Positions 47,945 through 58,273 of a stretch of DNA of 64,000 bases are shown here, one piece after another. The notes beneath the pieces are model-generated. The model did no database searches, was not told the origin of the DNA, and saw only the letters and a program-made list of their open reading frames with translations. How positions within the stretch are numbered: the stretch's first letter is position 1; each line of letters begins with the position of its first letter. The DNA lies in NCBI RefSeq assembly GCF_025133575.1, contig NZ_CP104011.1, forward strand, positions 2,294,001-2,358,000, written 5' to 3'. The DNA is from Pseudomonas sp. GCEP-101 (GTDB taxonomy: Bacteria > Pseudomonadota > Gammaproteobacteria > Pseudomonadales > Pseudomonadaceae). The position numbers were made by a program, and so were the translations under genes.

Positions 47945-49620
47945 CGTTCGTGTACGTAGGTTCCAGGGGCGGCTTCGCCGGCCGGATGGGCCTTGTTGCC
48001 CAGCACGGTCGGGGCCTTGCGCGTCTTGCCCGAGCGCTCGGCGAGCCAGTTCTGCCAGTGCAGCCACCAGGAGTCGGCGTGCTTGCTGGCGTTTTCCTGC
48101 CAGGCCTTCGGATCGGCCGAGAGTTCCGGGCCGGTCATGAAGCGGGCCTTGGGGTTGCCCGGCGGGTTGAGGATGCTCTGGATGTGCCCGCTGTTGGACA
48201 GGATGAATTCACACTTGCCGCCCAGCAGGCGCGCGGAGCGGTAGCAGGCTTCCCAGGGCGTGATGTGGTCGGAGAGGCCGGCCACGCAGTAGAAATCGCA
48301 GGTGACCTGCTTGAGGTCGATGGCCGTGCCGGAAACCTCCAGGGCGCCTGCGCGGGTCAGCGGGTTGGTCTTGAACATCTCCACCAGCTCGCCGTGCAGC
48401 GCGGCCGGCAGGCGCGTGGTGTCGTTGTTCCAGAACAGGATGTCGAAGGCTGGCGGTTCGTTGCCCAGCAGGTAGTTGTTGACCCAGTAGTTCCAGATCA
48501 GGTCGTTGGGCCGCATCCAGGCGAACACCTTGGCCATGTCCTTGCCCTCGAGCACGCCGGACTGGTACGAGCGGCGCTTGGCGGCTTCCAGGGTCTTCTC
48601 GTCGGCGAACAGGGCGATCTGGGTGTTCAGCTCGAAGTCCAGCACGCTGACCATCTGGGTGAAGGCATGCACCTTGTTCTCGCCCAGCGCGGCGTAGTGG
48701 CCCAGCAGGGTGACGGTGGTGATGCCGCCGGAGCAGGCGCCCAGCATGTTCAGGTCCTTGGCGCCGGTGATGGCCAGGACCGCATCGATGGCTTCCTTGA
48801 GTGCCTCGATGTAGGTGGTCAGGCCCCACTCGCGCTGCGCCTTGGTCGGGTTGCGCCAGCTGACGATGAAGGTCTGCACCTGGTTGCGCAGGCAGAAGCG
48901 CGCCAGGCTCTTCTCCGGCGAAAGGTCGAAGACGTAGAACTTGTTGATCTGCGGTGGCACCACCAGCAGCGGGCGCTCGTGCACGCTCTCGGTGATCGGC
49001 TTGTACTGGATCAGTTCCAGCACGTCGTTGCGGAACACCACCGCGCCCTCGCTCAGGGCCAGGTTCTTGCCGACCTCGAAGGCTTCCATGTTGACCTGGC
49101 TGGGCATGCCGCCGTTGTTCACCAGGTCCTTGGCCAGATGGGTGAGGCCGTCGAGCAGGCTCTTGCCGCCGGTCTCGAAGAAACGTTTGACCGCCGCCGG
49201 GTTGGACAGCGTGTTGGTCGGCGCCATGGCCTCGGTCATCAGGTTGATGACGAACTGGCCGCGGCTGATGTCCTGGGCGGACAGGTCGCTGTCGCCGATC
49301 CAGCTATGCAGCTCCTTGCGCCAGGCCAGGTAGGTCTGCAGGTAGCGACGGTACAGCGGGTTCTGACTCCAGGCCGGATCATTGAACCGGCGGTCGTCGT
49401 CCGAGGGTTTGAGCTCGGACTTGCCGAGCAGCACGTTCTTCAGTTCAAGTCCGAAGTGGGCGACGTGCTTGGCGCTATGGAAGGGCTGCTTGACTGCCTG
49501 CAGCAGCACCATCCGGGCAGAGGTGAGCAGGTCCTTGCCCTGAATGCCGATCACCGGGCTGAGATTCAGGGTGTTTTCCGCGGCTTGCTGGGGTAGATCG
49601 CTGTTGTTCTTCTGGGTCAT
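47941..49620 (-). CDS. phaC1: Class II PHA synthase PhaC1
   Basis: This 559-residue polymerase has nucleophile C296 in GACSGG, the acid in LSDHITPWEAC and the histidine in SNSGHIQSILNPPGNP. It is first of phaC1-phaZ-phaC2-phaD. The start at 49620 (MTQKNNSDLPQ) follows TGGAG. A sigma-54-type promoter lies about 330 bp upstream, in agreement with reports of RpoN-linked control of PHA synthesis in P. aeruginosa. Confidence 0.96.
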   Translation of the reverse strand: MTQKNNSDLPQQAAENTLNLSPVIGIQGKDLLTSARMVLLQAVKQPFHSAKHVAHFGLELKNVLLGKSELKPSDDDRRFNDPAWSQNPLYRRYLQTYLAWRKELHSWIGDSDLSAQDISRGQFVINLMTEAMAPTNTLSNPAAVKRFFETGGKSLLDGLTHLAKDLVNNGGMPSQVNMEAFEVGKNLALSEGAVVFRNDVLELIQYKPITESVHERPLLVVPPQINKFYVFDLSPEKSLARFCLRNQVQTFIVSWRNPTKAQREWGLTTYIEALKEAIDAVLAITGAKDLNMLGACSGGITTVTLLGHYAALGENKVHAFTQMVSVLDFELNTQIALFADEKTLEAAKRRSYQSGVLEGKDMAKVFAWMRPNDLIWNYWVNNYLLGNEPPAFDILFWNNDTTRLPAALHGELVEMFKTNPLTRAGALEVSGTAIDLKQVTCDFYCVAGLSDHITPWEACYRSARLLGGKCEFILSNSGHIQSILNPPGNPKARFMTGPELSADPKAWQENASKHADSWWLHWQNWLAERSGKTRKAPTVLGNKAHPAGEAAPGTYVHER

Positions 49621-49957
49621 CGGCGACGCTCCATTGTCCTGAGACGCATACTGGCGGGGCTCACCTTGGTGACATGTGGCCAAGTACTGCTCGGGGTTGC
49701 GGAACGTGGAGAGGGCTCCACGCGATTCATCTACTTGGCGGCATCACTGGAAGATCAGGAAACCACGCTCTATGCACTGTAGCTCCGTACATTGCACTGC
49801 CTTGGTTACCCGAGTTTCCTTCGCCGCGCAAGCTGGTGCAGCGTGGGCCAACTCCTAGGAGTATGTCGGGAAAAGTTAGAAAACGCGCCCTAGAGCGGGG
49901 GCATCTCGCCAATCCCCTGACGGCAGCCACGCACGCGACAGTCTGCAACGGGAATGT

Positions 49958-49973
49958 TGCAAATGGCGTGCCC
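49958..49973 (-). promoter_or_regulatory. Sigma-54 promoter upstream of phaC1
   Basis: On the minus strand the sequence GGGCACGCCATTTGCA matches the -24/-12 pattern (GG and GC exactly 10 nt apart; consensus TGGCACG-N4-TTGC). A palindrome TGCAAC-6-GTTGCA (49944-49961) overlaps the -12 side. The start of transcription would be near 49947, leaving a leader of about 325 nt to phaC1. An activator site was not identified. Confidence 0.75.
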
Positions 49974-50016
49974 TGGAAGGATTGCCCGACGAAGGTTGGT
50001 GCGGAGGGTCTCTTTC

Positions 50017-50083
50017 GTAGGAGCGAGCTTGCTCGCGAACCCACCCCTGTTGCGGGGCTATTCGCGAGCAAGCTCGCTCCTAC
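50017..50083. repeat. REPIN in the phaC1 upstream region
   Basis: Inverted REPs of the GTAGGAGCGAGCTTGCTCGC family (50017-50040 and 50060-50083) are 19 bp apart. Confidence 0.9.
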
Positions 50084-50113
50084 AGAAATGCGGTGGCGTG
50101 GGGAGATCAGCGC

Positions 50114-50191
50114 GTAGGGTGCATAACCCGGAACGGGTTATCCGCCGATGGCATCCATGGCGGATAACGCCTTGGGCGTTATGCGCCCTAC
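50114..50191. repeat. 78-bp cloverleaf-shaped palindromic element
   Basis: An outer stem (GTAGGGTGC with GCGCCCTAC) encloses three hairpins: ATAACCCG-GAA-CGGGTTAT, a central CCGCC/GGCGG arm with inner ATGG-CAT-CCAT, and ATAACGCC-TTG-GGCGTTAT. A partial copy is at 30891-30957. No protein is encoded. Confidence 0.85.
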
Positions 50192-50217
50192 ACGGTAGAG
50201 CGAGGTGCGGAGCAATT

Positions 50218-50286
50218 GTAGGAGCGGATTTATCCGCGATGGGCCTGGCGTAGCCTCGGACCGATCGCGGACGGAGTCCGCTCCTA
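50218..50286. repeat. REPIN of a second REP type
   Basis: Inverted units GTAGGAGCGGATTTATCCGC (50218-50240) and complement-like (50263-50286), different from the GAGCTTGCTC type. With the two elements above it fills most of the gene-free stretch 49974-50313. Confidence 0.85.
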
Positions 50287-50313
50287 CGCAGGCGGAATTT
50301 CGGCGTTAGCGGC

Positions 50314-50685
50314 TTACAGCATCAGCTTGACGACAGATTCCGACGGGTCGCGGGATTGGCCGGCCTTCTCCAGCTGCGCCAGGTAGTCGGCCCACATCTC
50401 GTCGTGGCGCACGCACAATTCGTACAGGTAATCCCAGGTGAACAGGCCGCTGTCGTGGCCGTCGTCGAAGGTCAGCTTGAGCGCGTACTGCCCGGCCGGC
50501 TCCAGGTTGCTCAGGCCGACGTTCAGCTTGCCCACCTGCAATACCGGGTTGCCATGGCCCTGGACTTCCGCCGACGGCGAATGCACGCGCAGGAACTCGG
50601 CGGACAGATCAAAGGACTGCTCCCCGTAAGTCAGCGACAGCTTTTTCGAGGCCTTGTGCAGCTTGATGGCGGACGGGATGCGCAT
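50314..50685 (-). CDS. DUF971-domain protein
   Basis: This 123-residue protein (MRIPSAIKLHKASKKLSLTY) matches the DUF971/gamma-butyrobetaine-hydroxylase-N-like family, including HDSGLFTWDYLYELC near the C-terminus. Members occur alone or fused to oxygenases, and in iron-sulphur proteins. Function of the stand-alone form is unclear. The ATG at 50685 follows AGGAG. It lies downstream of hslU, as in PAO1 (PA5055). Confidence 0.88.
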   Translation of the reverse strand: MRIPSAIKLHKASKKLSLTYGEQSFDLSAEFLRVHSPSAEVQGHGNPVLQVGKLNVGLSNLEPAGQYALKLTFDDGHDSGLFTWDYLYELCVRHDEMWADYLAQLEKAGQSRDPSESVVKLML

Positions 50686-50731
50686 GGGCAGCTCCTGGAC
50701 GGCGATGGCGGCATTGTAGCGCTGGCGCAAA

Positions 50732-50763
50732 CGCAGCGGGGCGCCCTGAGGCGCCCCGTTGCG
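50732..50763 (-). terminator. Hairpin after hslU
   Basis: A long GC stem around GGGGCGCC/GGCGCCCC with a 4-nt loop lies between hslU and the DUF971 gene. Its tail on the minus strand is T-poor, so read-through is likely. Confidence 0.45.
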
Positions 50764-50775
50764 TCGGCGGCTCGC

Positions 50776-52116
50776 TTAGAGAATGTAGCGCGACAGGTCT
50801 TCGTCCTGGGCCAGCTCGCCCAGGTGGCCGTTGACGTAGGCCGCGTCGATCACGATGGCCTTGTCGCTGTGCTCGCTGGCGAGGTCGGCGGCATCGAACG
50901 ACACCTCTTCGAGCAGGCGCTCGAGCAGGGTGTGCAGGCGACGGGCACCGATGTTCTCGGTCTTCTCGTTGACCTGGTAGGCGATCTCCGCCAGGCGCTT
51001 GATGCCGTCGGCGGCGAACTCGATGTCCAGGCCCTCGGTCTTCAGCAGCGCGGTGTACTGCTCGGTCAGCGACGCGTGCGGCTCGCTGAGAATGCGCTCG
51101 AAGTCGCTCGGGCTCAGGGCTTTGAGTTCGACGCGGATCGGCAGGCGGCCCTGCAGTTCCGGCACCAGGTCGCTGGGCTTGGACAGGTGGAACGCGCCCG
51201 AGGCGATGAACAGGATGTGGTCGGTCTTCACCATGCCCAGCTTGGTGTTCACCGTGCAGCCCTCGATCAGCGGCAGCAGGTCGCGCTGCACGCCTTCACG
51301 GGAGACGTCGGCGCCGCCGGCATTGGCGCGCTTGGCGATCTTGTCGATCTCGTCGATGAAGACGATGCCGTTCTGCTCCACCGCCTCCAGGGCGCGGGCC
51401 TTGAGGTCTTCTTCGTTGACCAGGCGCTGGGCTTCCTCGTCGCGGATCAGCTTCATCGCCTCGGCGACCTTCAGCTTGCGGGTCTTGCGCTTGCCCTTGC
51501 CCATGTTGGAGAACAGGTTCTGCAACTGGTTGGTCATCTCTTCCATGCCGGGCGGGGCCATGATTTCCACGCCCGAGGGGATGTCGGCGACCTCGATGTC
51601 GATTTCCTTGTCGTCCAGCTGGCCTTCGCGCAGGCGCTTGCGGAACAGCTGGCGGGTGTTGGAATCCTCGCGCGGCGGCTCGTCACCGAAACCGGTGGTG
51701 CGCGCCGGCGGCAGCAGGGCGTCGAGGATGCGCTCTTCGGCGGCGTCTTCGGCGCGGTATTTCACCTTCTGCACTTCCTGCTCGCGGAGCATCTTGATCG
51801 CGGCATCGGCGAGGTCGCGGATGATCGATTCGACGTCGCGGCCGACGTAGCCGACCTCGGTGAACTTGGTCGCTTCCACCTTGATGAAGGGCGCGTTGGC
51901 CAGCTTGGCCAGGCGACGGGCGATCTCGGTCTTGCCCACACCGGTCGGGCCGATCATCAGGATGTTCTTGGGCGTCACCTCGGCGCGCAGCTCGGCCGGC
52001 AGCTGCATGCGCCGCCAGCGATTGCGCAGGGCGATGGCGACGGCGCGCTTGGCGTCGTCCTGGCCGATGATGTGGCGGTTGAGTTCGTGGACGATCTCGC
52101 GGGGAGTCATGGACAT
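50776..52116 (-). CDS. hslU: HslU, ATPase subunit of the HslUV protease
   Basis: This 446-residue AAA+ unfoldase has Walker [16 protein letters not shown], the pore motif GYVGRD, Walker B IVFIDEID, a central I-domain (about 110-240) and the C-terminal LSRYIL that activates HslV. It unfolds substrates for HslV in the cytoplasm. It follows hslV by 29 bp. Confidence 0.98.
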   Translation of the reverse strand: MSMTPREIVHELNRHIIGQDDAKRAVAIALRNRWRRMQLPAELRAEVTPKNILMIGPTGVGKTEIARRLAKLANAPFIKVEATKFTEVGYVGRDVESIIRDLADAAIKMLREQEVQKVKYRAEDAAEERILDALLPPARTTGFGDEPPREDSNTRQLFRKRLREGQLDDKEIDIEVADIPSGVEIMAPPGMEEMTNQLQNLFSNMGKGKRKTRKLKVAEAMKLIRDEEAQRLVNEEDLKARALEAVEQNGIVFIDEIDKIAKRANAGGADVSREGVQRDLLPLIEGCTVNTKLGMVKTDHILFIASGAFHLSKPSDLVPELQGRLPIRVELKALSPSDFERILSEPHASLTEQYTALLKTEGLDIEFAADGIKRLAEIAYQVNEKTENIGARRLHTLLERLLEEVSFDAADLASEHSDKAIVIDAAYVNGHLGELAQDEDLSRYIL

Positions 52117-52145
52117 GTACGGGTGCTCCGGAGGGACAGCGGGTC

Positions 52146-52682
52146 TCAGACCGCGCTGTCCAGCTCCTCGATGGTCAGGTTCTGGTTGGTGAACACGCAG
52201 ATGGAGCCGGCGATGTTCAAGGCGGTCTCGGCGATTTCGCGGGCGCTCATCTCGTCGGTGCCTTTCTGCAGCAGGGCCAGTGCCGCTGCCTGGGCGAAGC
52301 CGCCGCCCGAACCCATGGCGATCAGGCCATGCTCGGGTTCGACCACGTCGCCGTTGCCGGTGATGATCAGCGAGGCGTCCTTGTTGGCGACTGCCAGCAT
52401 GGCTTCCAGGCGGCTCAGGGAGCGGTCGGTACGCCAGTCCTTGGCCAGCTCGACAGCGGCGCGCACCAGGTGGCCCTGGTGTTTCTCCAGCTGCTGCTCG
52501 AAGCGTTCGAAGAGGGTGAAGGCATCGGCGGTGGCGCCGGCAAAGCCGGCCAGCACTTCACCGTGGTACAGGCGGCGGACTTTCTTCGCGTTGCCTTTCA
52601 TCACGGTGTTGCCCAGGGAAACCTGGCCGTCGCCGCCCATGACGACTTTGCCATTGCGGCGGACAGATACGATGGTGGTCAA
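52146..52682 (-). CDS. hslV: HslV, peptidase subunit of the HslUV protease
   Basis: This 178-residue proteasome-type peptidase starts with the [20 protein letters not shown] sequence whose first Thr is the nucleophile after Met removal. The start codon is TTG at 52682, with GGAG 8 nt upstream, and no ATG would expose that Thr. A sigma-32-type promoter lies about 45 bp upstream. It is cotranscribed with hslU. Confidence 0.98.
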   Translation of the reverse strand: MTTIVSVRRNGKVVMGGDGQVSLGNTVMKGNAKKVRRLYHGEVLAGFAGATADAFTLFERFEQQLEKHQGHLVRAAVELAKDWRTDRSLSRLEAMLAVANKDASLIITGNGDVVEPEHGLIAMGSGGGFAQAAALALLQKGTDEMSAREIAETALNIAGSICVFTNQNLTIEELDSAV

Positions 52683-52728
52683 GGGTCTTACTCCACACTA
52701 GCGGGGCGTTGTGCCCGAATGCAGAGTC

Positions 52729-52757
52729 AGATGGGGACTGGGAAGGCGGGGTTCAAG
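52729..52757 (-). promoter_or_regulatory. Heat-shock (sigma-32) promoter of hslVU
   Basis: On the minus strand, CTTGAA (52757-52752), a 15-bp spacer and CCCCATCT (52736-52729) match the sigma-32 pattern CTTGAA-N11-16-CCCCATNT. The distance to hslV and the known heat-shock control of hslVU support it. Confidence 0.82.
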
Positions 52758-52826
52758 TCCTGCGCCGGACGAGTAGCGCGCATTTCGCGCGCCGCCCGTC
52801 GGCGCAAGCCTTGCTGCAGCGCAGGA

Positions 52827-53648
52827 TCAGCGGGTCTGGCGCTGCTGTAACAGCAGGTTGCTGAAGCCGTTGCCGGCGAGCTGCTTCTGCGCGGCGGAGG
52901 CCTTGGCGCGGTCGCCGTACGGGCCGACCATCACCCGGTACCAGGTTTCGTCGCGCACGGTGCCCGATTCCACGCGGGCGTTCTGGCCCATCATGATGAT
53001 CTGCGCGCGCAGGTGGTCGGCGTCGGTCTGTTTACGGAACGAGCCGGCCTGCAGGTAGTACTGCGTCGCGGCGACGGCCGGCGGCGGCGTCGGCTTGGCC
53101 GGCGCGGTGTCGCTGGCCGGTGCCTGCGGCAGGGCCTGCTTCTGCGCGCTGGCGACCTGGGTCGCGGGCGGCGTGGCGGGCGTCGCCGGCTTGACCACCG
53201 CGGGCGGCGGCGGATTCTGCCCGCTCAGCGCGGCCAGGGCGCGCTGGGTGTCGATCTTCTCGGCTTCTTCCTTGGTCGCCACCACGGTCTGCGGCGGTTG
53301 CGCCGGCTGCGGCTTGGTGGGCGGCGGCACAGCTTCGGGCGGCACGGCGACTTCCGAACCCGGCAGCAGGGTGTAGAAGTCGTACTTGGGCTTCACCCCG
53401 GTGGGGGTGGCCGGCTGTTGCGGCTGCACGGTGCCGGAGGGCTTGTTGGAGCCGACCACGGTCTTGGGCGCCTCCGGCTTCTCGCGCTTGACGTCGTTGC
53501 GACCCGGCTCCAGCTTCATCAGGAACATGATGAAGCCGCCGATGGCCAGGCCTGCGACCAGCCAGACCCAGCCGGGGACCGACGTCTTCTTGGCCGGGGC
53601 CTGGTAGCGGCTGGCGCCGCGCTTGGGAGCGGGTTTCTTCTTCGCCAT
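52827..53648 (-). CDS. SPOR-domain membrane protein (PA5052-like)
   Basis: This 273-residue protein has a basic cytoplasmic start (MAKKKPAPKRGASRYQ), one membrane helix (VPGWVWLVAGLAIGGFIMFL, about 24-43), a long Pro/Ala/Gln-rich periplasmic linker and a C-terminal SPOR domain (about 195-273, YYLQAGSFRKQTDADHLRAQ). SPOR domains bind denuded peptidoglycan at division sites; architecture is like FtsN. It lies 6 bp after argS on the same strand, so is cotranscribed. Confidence 0.92.
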   Translation of the reverse strand: MAKKKPAPKRGASRYQAPAKKTSVPGWVWLVAGLAIGGFIMFLMKLEPGRNDVKREKPEAPKTVVGSNKPSGTVQPQQPATPTGVKPKYDFYTLLPGSEVAVPPEAVPPPTKPQPAQPPQTVVATKEEAEKIDTQRALAALSGQNPPPPAVVKPATPATPPATQVASAQKQALPQAPASDTAPAKPTPPPAVAATQYYLQAGSFRKQTDADHLRAQIIMMGQNARVESGTVRDETWYRVMVGPYGDRAKASAAQKQLAGNGFSNLLLQQRQTR

Positions 53649-53654
53649 GGGTGC

Positions 53655-55457
<1,803 letters not shown>

Positions 55458-55597
55458 TTATCCGTGGCCGGGCATGGCTTGCCAACCGCGGAGCGCTCCA
55501 AGTTCAGTCTCGCCGCTGTGCCATCCGTCGCGGCTGATGGAAGTCAATGTAGGACGGATGCACAGGCCCGGAGGGTTTTATCCGTGCGGCGCGTCTG

Positions 55598-57817
55598 TCA
55601 GAAGAGGTCAATCGGGTCCACATCCAGCGACCAGCGTACCTGGCGCCCGCTGGGCATGCCTTCGAGCAGTTGCAGCCACGGCGTGAGCAGGCGATGCAAC
55701 GGCGCACGGGCCGGGCACATCAGCAGCAATTGGGCCCGGTAGCGGCCGGCGCGGCGCTCCATGGGAGCCGGTACCGGGCCGAGGAGTTCCACGTCATGGC
55801 CGAGTGCGGCCTGCAGGCGCTCGGCCTCGGCGCAGGCTTCGTCGAGGAAGCCCTCGGCCTGCCCCGGCTTGTGCGCCTCGGCGCGCAGCAGGGCGAGGTG
55901 CGAGAAGGGCGGCAGGCCGGCGGCGCGACGTTCGGCCAGGGCCTGGTCGGCGAAGGCGAAATAACCCTGTTCGGTGAGCTGCACCAGCAATGGGTGGTCG
56001 GCCAGGTGGGTCTGGATCAGCACGCGGCCCGGCTCCTCGGCCCGCCCGGCGCGCCCGGCAACCTGGACGATCTGCTGGGCCATGCGCTCGCTGGCGCGGA
56101 AGTCAGCGGAGAACAGCCCGCCATCGGCGTCGAGGATCGCCACCAGGGTTACGCGCGGGAAATGGTGCCCCTTGGCGAGCATCTGCGTGCCCACCAGGAT
56201 GCACGGCTCGCCCTTGTTGATGGTGGCGAACAGGTCGCGCATGGCGTGCTTGCGCGAGGTGCTGTCGCGGTCGATGCGCAGCACCGGGTAATCGGGGAAG
56301 AGGATGCGCAGGCGTTCCTCGGCACGCTCGGTGCCGGCGCCGACCGGGCGCAGGTCCACGGTGCCGCATTTCGGGCAATTGCGCGGCGGCCGCTCGCGGT
56401 GGTCGCAGTGGTGGCAGCGCAGCTCGCCGCTGCCCTGGTGCACGGTCATCCGCGCGTCGCAGCGCGGGCACTGGCTGATCCAGCCGCAATCGTGGCACAG
56501 CAGGGTCGGGGCGAAGCCGCGGCGGTTCAGGTAGACCAGCACCTGCTGGCCGGCGGCCAGGGTTTCCTTGATCGAGCGCTGCAGCGGCATGGAAATGCCC
56601 GAATCCAGCGGCAGGCTCTTCACGTCCAGGCGGTGGAACGTCGGCTGGTGCGCGCCGCCGGCGCGCTGGGTCAGGCGCAGCAGGCCGTAGCGGCCGCTCT
56701 GGGCGTTGTGCAGGCTTTCCAGCGCCGGCGTGGCGGAGCCCAGCAGGATGGGCACGTTCTCCAGCCGCGCGCGCACCATGGCCAGGTCGCGGGCGTGGTA
56801 GCGCAGCCCTTCCTGCTGTTTATAGGAAGCGTCGTGTTCCTCGTCGATGATGATCAGCCCCGGGTTCTTCAGCGGGGTGAACAGCGCCGAGCGGGTGCCG
56901 ATGACGATGTCCGCCTCGCCGTCGCGGGCCGCCAGCCAGGCGTCGAGGCGCTCGCGGTCGGTCAGCGCGGAGTGCAGCAGGGCGATGCGCGCGTTGAAGC
57001 GGCGCTCGAAGCGCGACAGCGTCTGCGGGCCGAGGTTGATCTCGGGGATCAGCACCAGCGCCTGCTTGCCGGCTTCCAGGGTTTCGCGGATCAGCTGCAG
57101 GTAGACCTCGGTCTTGCCGCTGCCGGTGACGCCCGCCAGGAGGAAGCTGTGGAAGCTGCCGAAGCCGGCACGCACCGCCTCGAAAGCGGCGCGCTGCTCC
57201 GGGTTCAGCGGCAGCTCCGCCTGCGCCAGCCAGGGTCCGTGGTGCGGCGGCACGCTGTGCACGCGCACCTCCAGGCTGACCAGGCCCTTTTCCTGCAGCA
57301 GGTCGAGGCTGTCCTTGTTGATCTGCAACTGGCTGAGCAGGTCGTGGGCGACACCGTGGGGGTGCTGCTTGAGGATCTTCAGCGTCTCGCGCTGGCGCGG
57401 TGCGCGGGCCAGGCGCGGGTCTTCCTCGCGGGCGCCGGGTTCGGCGTGCCAGAAGCGCTGCTGTCGCGCCTCGGCCGGGTCGCCCTGGCGCAGCAGGTTG
57501 GGCAGCGCCCAGGACAGCGTGTCGCCCAGGCTGTGCTGGTAATACTGCGACGTCCAGCGGCACAGCTCCAGCAGGTGCGCCGGCATCGGCGGCTCGCGGT
57601 CGAGTACCGCCAGCGCCGGGCGCAGCTTGTCTGCCGGTACGTCGGAGGTGTCCACCTTGTCCACCAGCACGCCGACCATCTCGCGGCGGCCGAACGGCAC
57701 GCGCAGGCGCACGCCCGGCTGCAGGCGCTGCACATCGACCCCGCGCGGAGGCAGGTAATCGAACAGGCGGCGCAGCGGCGAGGGCAGGGCAAGACGCAGG
57801 ATGGCGGGTGAGGGCAC
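55598..57817 (-). CDS. priA: Primosomal helicase PriA
   Basis: This 739-residue 3'-5' superfamily 2 helicase restarts stalled replication forks. Walker A GVTGSGKTEVYLQL, DEEH box IIIDEEHDASYK, and the paired-zinc cysteines (CHDCGWISQCPRCDA, CHHCDHRERPPRNCPKC) are seen. The GTG at 57817 gives the length of the PAO1 protein and has GGAA upstream; an in-frame ATG 14 codons earlier is less likely. It is divergent from rpmE. Confidence 0.95.
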   Translation of the reverse strand: MPSPAILRLALPSPLRRLFDYLPPRGVDVQRLQPGVRLRVPFGRREMVGVLVDKVDTSDVPADKLRPALAVLDREPPMPAHLLELCRWTSQYYQHSLGDTLSWALPNLLRQGDPAEARQQRFWHAEPGAREEDPRLARAPRQRETLKILKQHPHGVAHDLLSQLQINKDSLDLLQEKGLVSLEVRVHSVPPHHGPWLAQAELPLNPEQRAAFEAVRAGFGSFHSFLLAGVTGSGKTEVYLQLIRETLEAGKQALVLIPEINLGPQTLSRFERRFNARIALLHSALTDRERLDAWLAARDGEADIVIGTRSALFTPLKNPGLIIIDEEHDASYKQQEGLRYHARDLAMVRARLENVPILLGSATPALESLHNAQSGRYGLLRLTQRAGGAHQPTFHRLDVKSLPLDSGISMPLQRSIKETLAAGQQVLVYLNRRGFAPTLLCHDCGWISQCPRCDARMTVHQGSGELRCHHCDHRERPPRNCPKCGTVDLRPVGAGTERAEERLRILFPDYPVLRIDRDSTSRKHAMRDLFATINKGEPCILVGTQMLAKGHHFPRVTLVAILDADGGLFSADFRASERMAQQIVQVAGRAGRAEEPGRVLIQTHLADHPLLVQLTEQGYFAFADQALAERRAAGLPPFSHLALLRAEAHKPGQAEGFLDEACAEAERLQAALGHDVELLGPVPAPMERRAGRYRAQLLLMCPARAPLHRLLTPWLQLLEGMPSGRQVRWSLDVDPIDLF

Positions 57818-57889
57818 GCGACGGATTCCGGGGCGGCAAGGAGCGTCGGATGGTAGCATGGGCGATGCGACGGTCGGTCATGCCTGATC

Positions 57890-57917
57890 TTGCGTTGAAG
57901 GCGATCTCTGGTATGAT
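57890..57917 (+). promoter_or_regulatory. Sigma-70 promoter of rpmE
   Basis: TTGCGT (57890-57895), a 16-bp spacer and a near-consensus TATGAT (57912-57917) lie about 117 bp before rpmE. The leader could allow autogenous control, which has been described for rpmE in E. coli; no specific structure is claimed. Confidence 0.75.
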
Positions 57918-58033
57918 CCACGCCCTTAATTTGCGTGCGGTGCCCGGTAAAAGATCCCGCCCGCGGTCCTTGATGGCCGTGGCTCGGCTTCTGCCAGAGA
58001 CTGGGTGGCGGCACACCACCAGAGGAAAAGAGC

Positions 58034-58249
58034 ATGAAACCGGAAATCCATCCCGCGTACGAAGAAATCGAAGCCACCTGCAGCTGCGGCAACGTGATCA
58101 AGACCCGTTCGACCCTGTGCAAGGCTATCCACCTGGACGTCTGCTCCGAATGCCACCCGTTCTACACCGGCAAGCAGAAAGTCCTGGACACCGGCGGCCG
58201 TATCGATCGCTTCAACCAGCGTTTCGCCATGTTCGGCGGCAAGAAGTAA
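58034..58249 (+). CDS. rpmE: 50S ribosomal protein L31
   Basis: This 71-residue ribosomal protein begins [20 protein letters not shown]. Cysteines 16, 18, 37 and 40 form the zinc site, so this is the zinc-containing (C+) type. It has its own promoter and terminator; the terminator extends into the next gene. Confidence 0.98.
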   Translation: MKPEIHPAYEEIEATCSCGNVIKTRSTLCKAIHLDVCSECHPFYTGKQKVLDTGGRIDRFNQRFAMFGGKK

Positions 58250-58273
58250 GATCGATTTCCGGAAAGAGCCTTC

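Noticed and set aside
50017..50286. Clustered repeats that could look like a CRISPR array
   Set aside because: Units alternate in orientation, spacing is irregular, and they match REP and palindromic families; no cas genes.
55540..55600. Another copy of the cloverleaf palindrome before priA's stop
   Set aside because: Only a short GTAGGA...TTATCCG resemblance; the arms do not pair.
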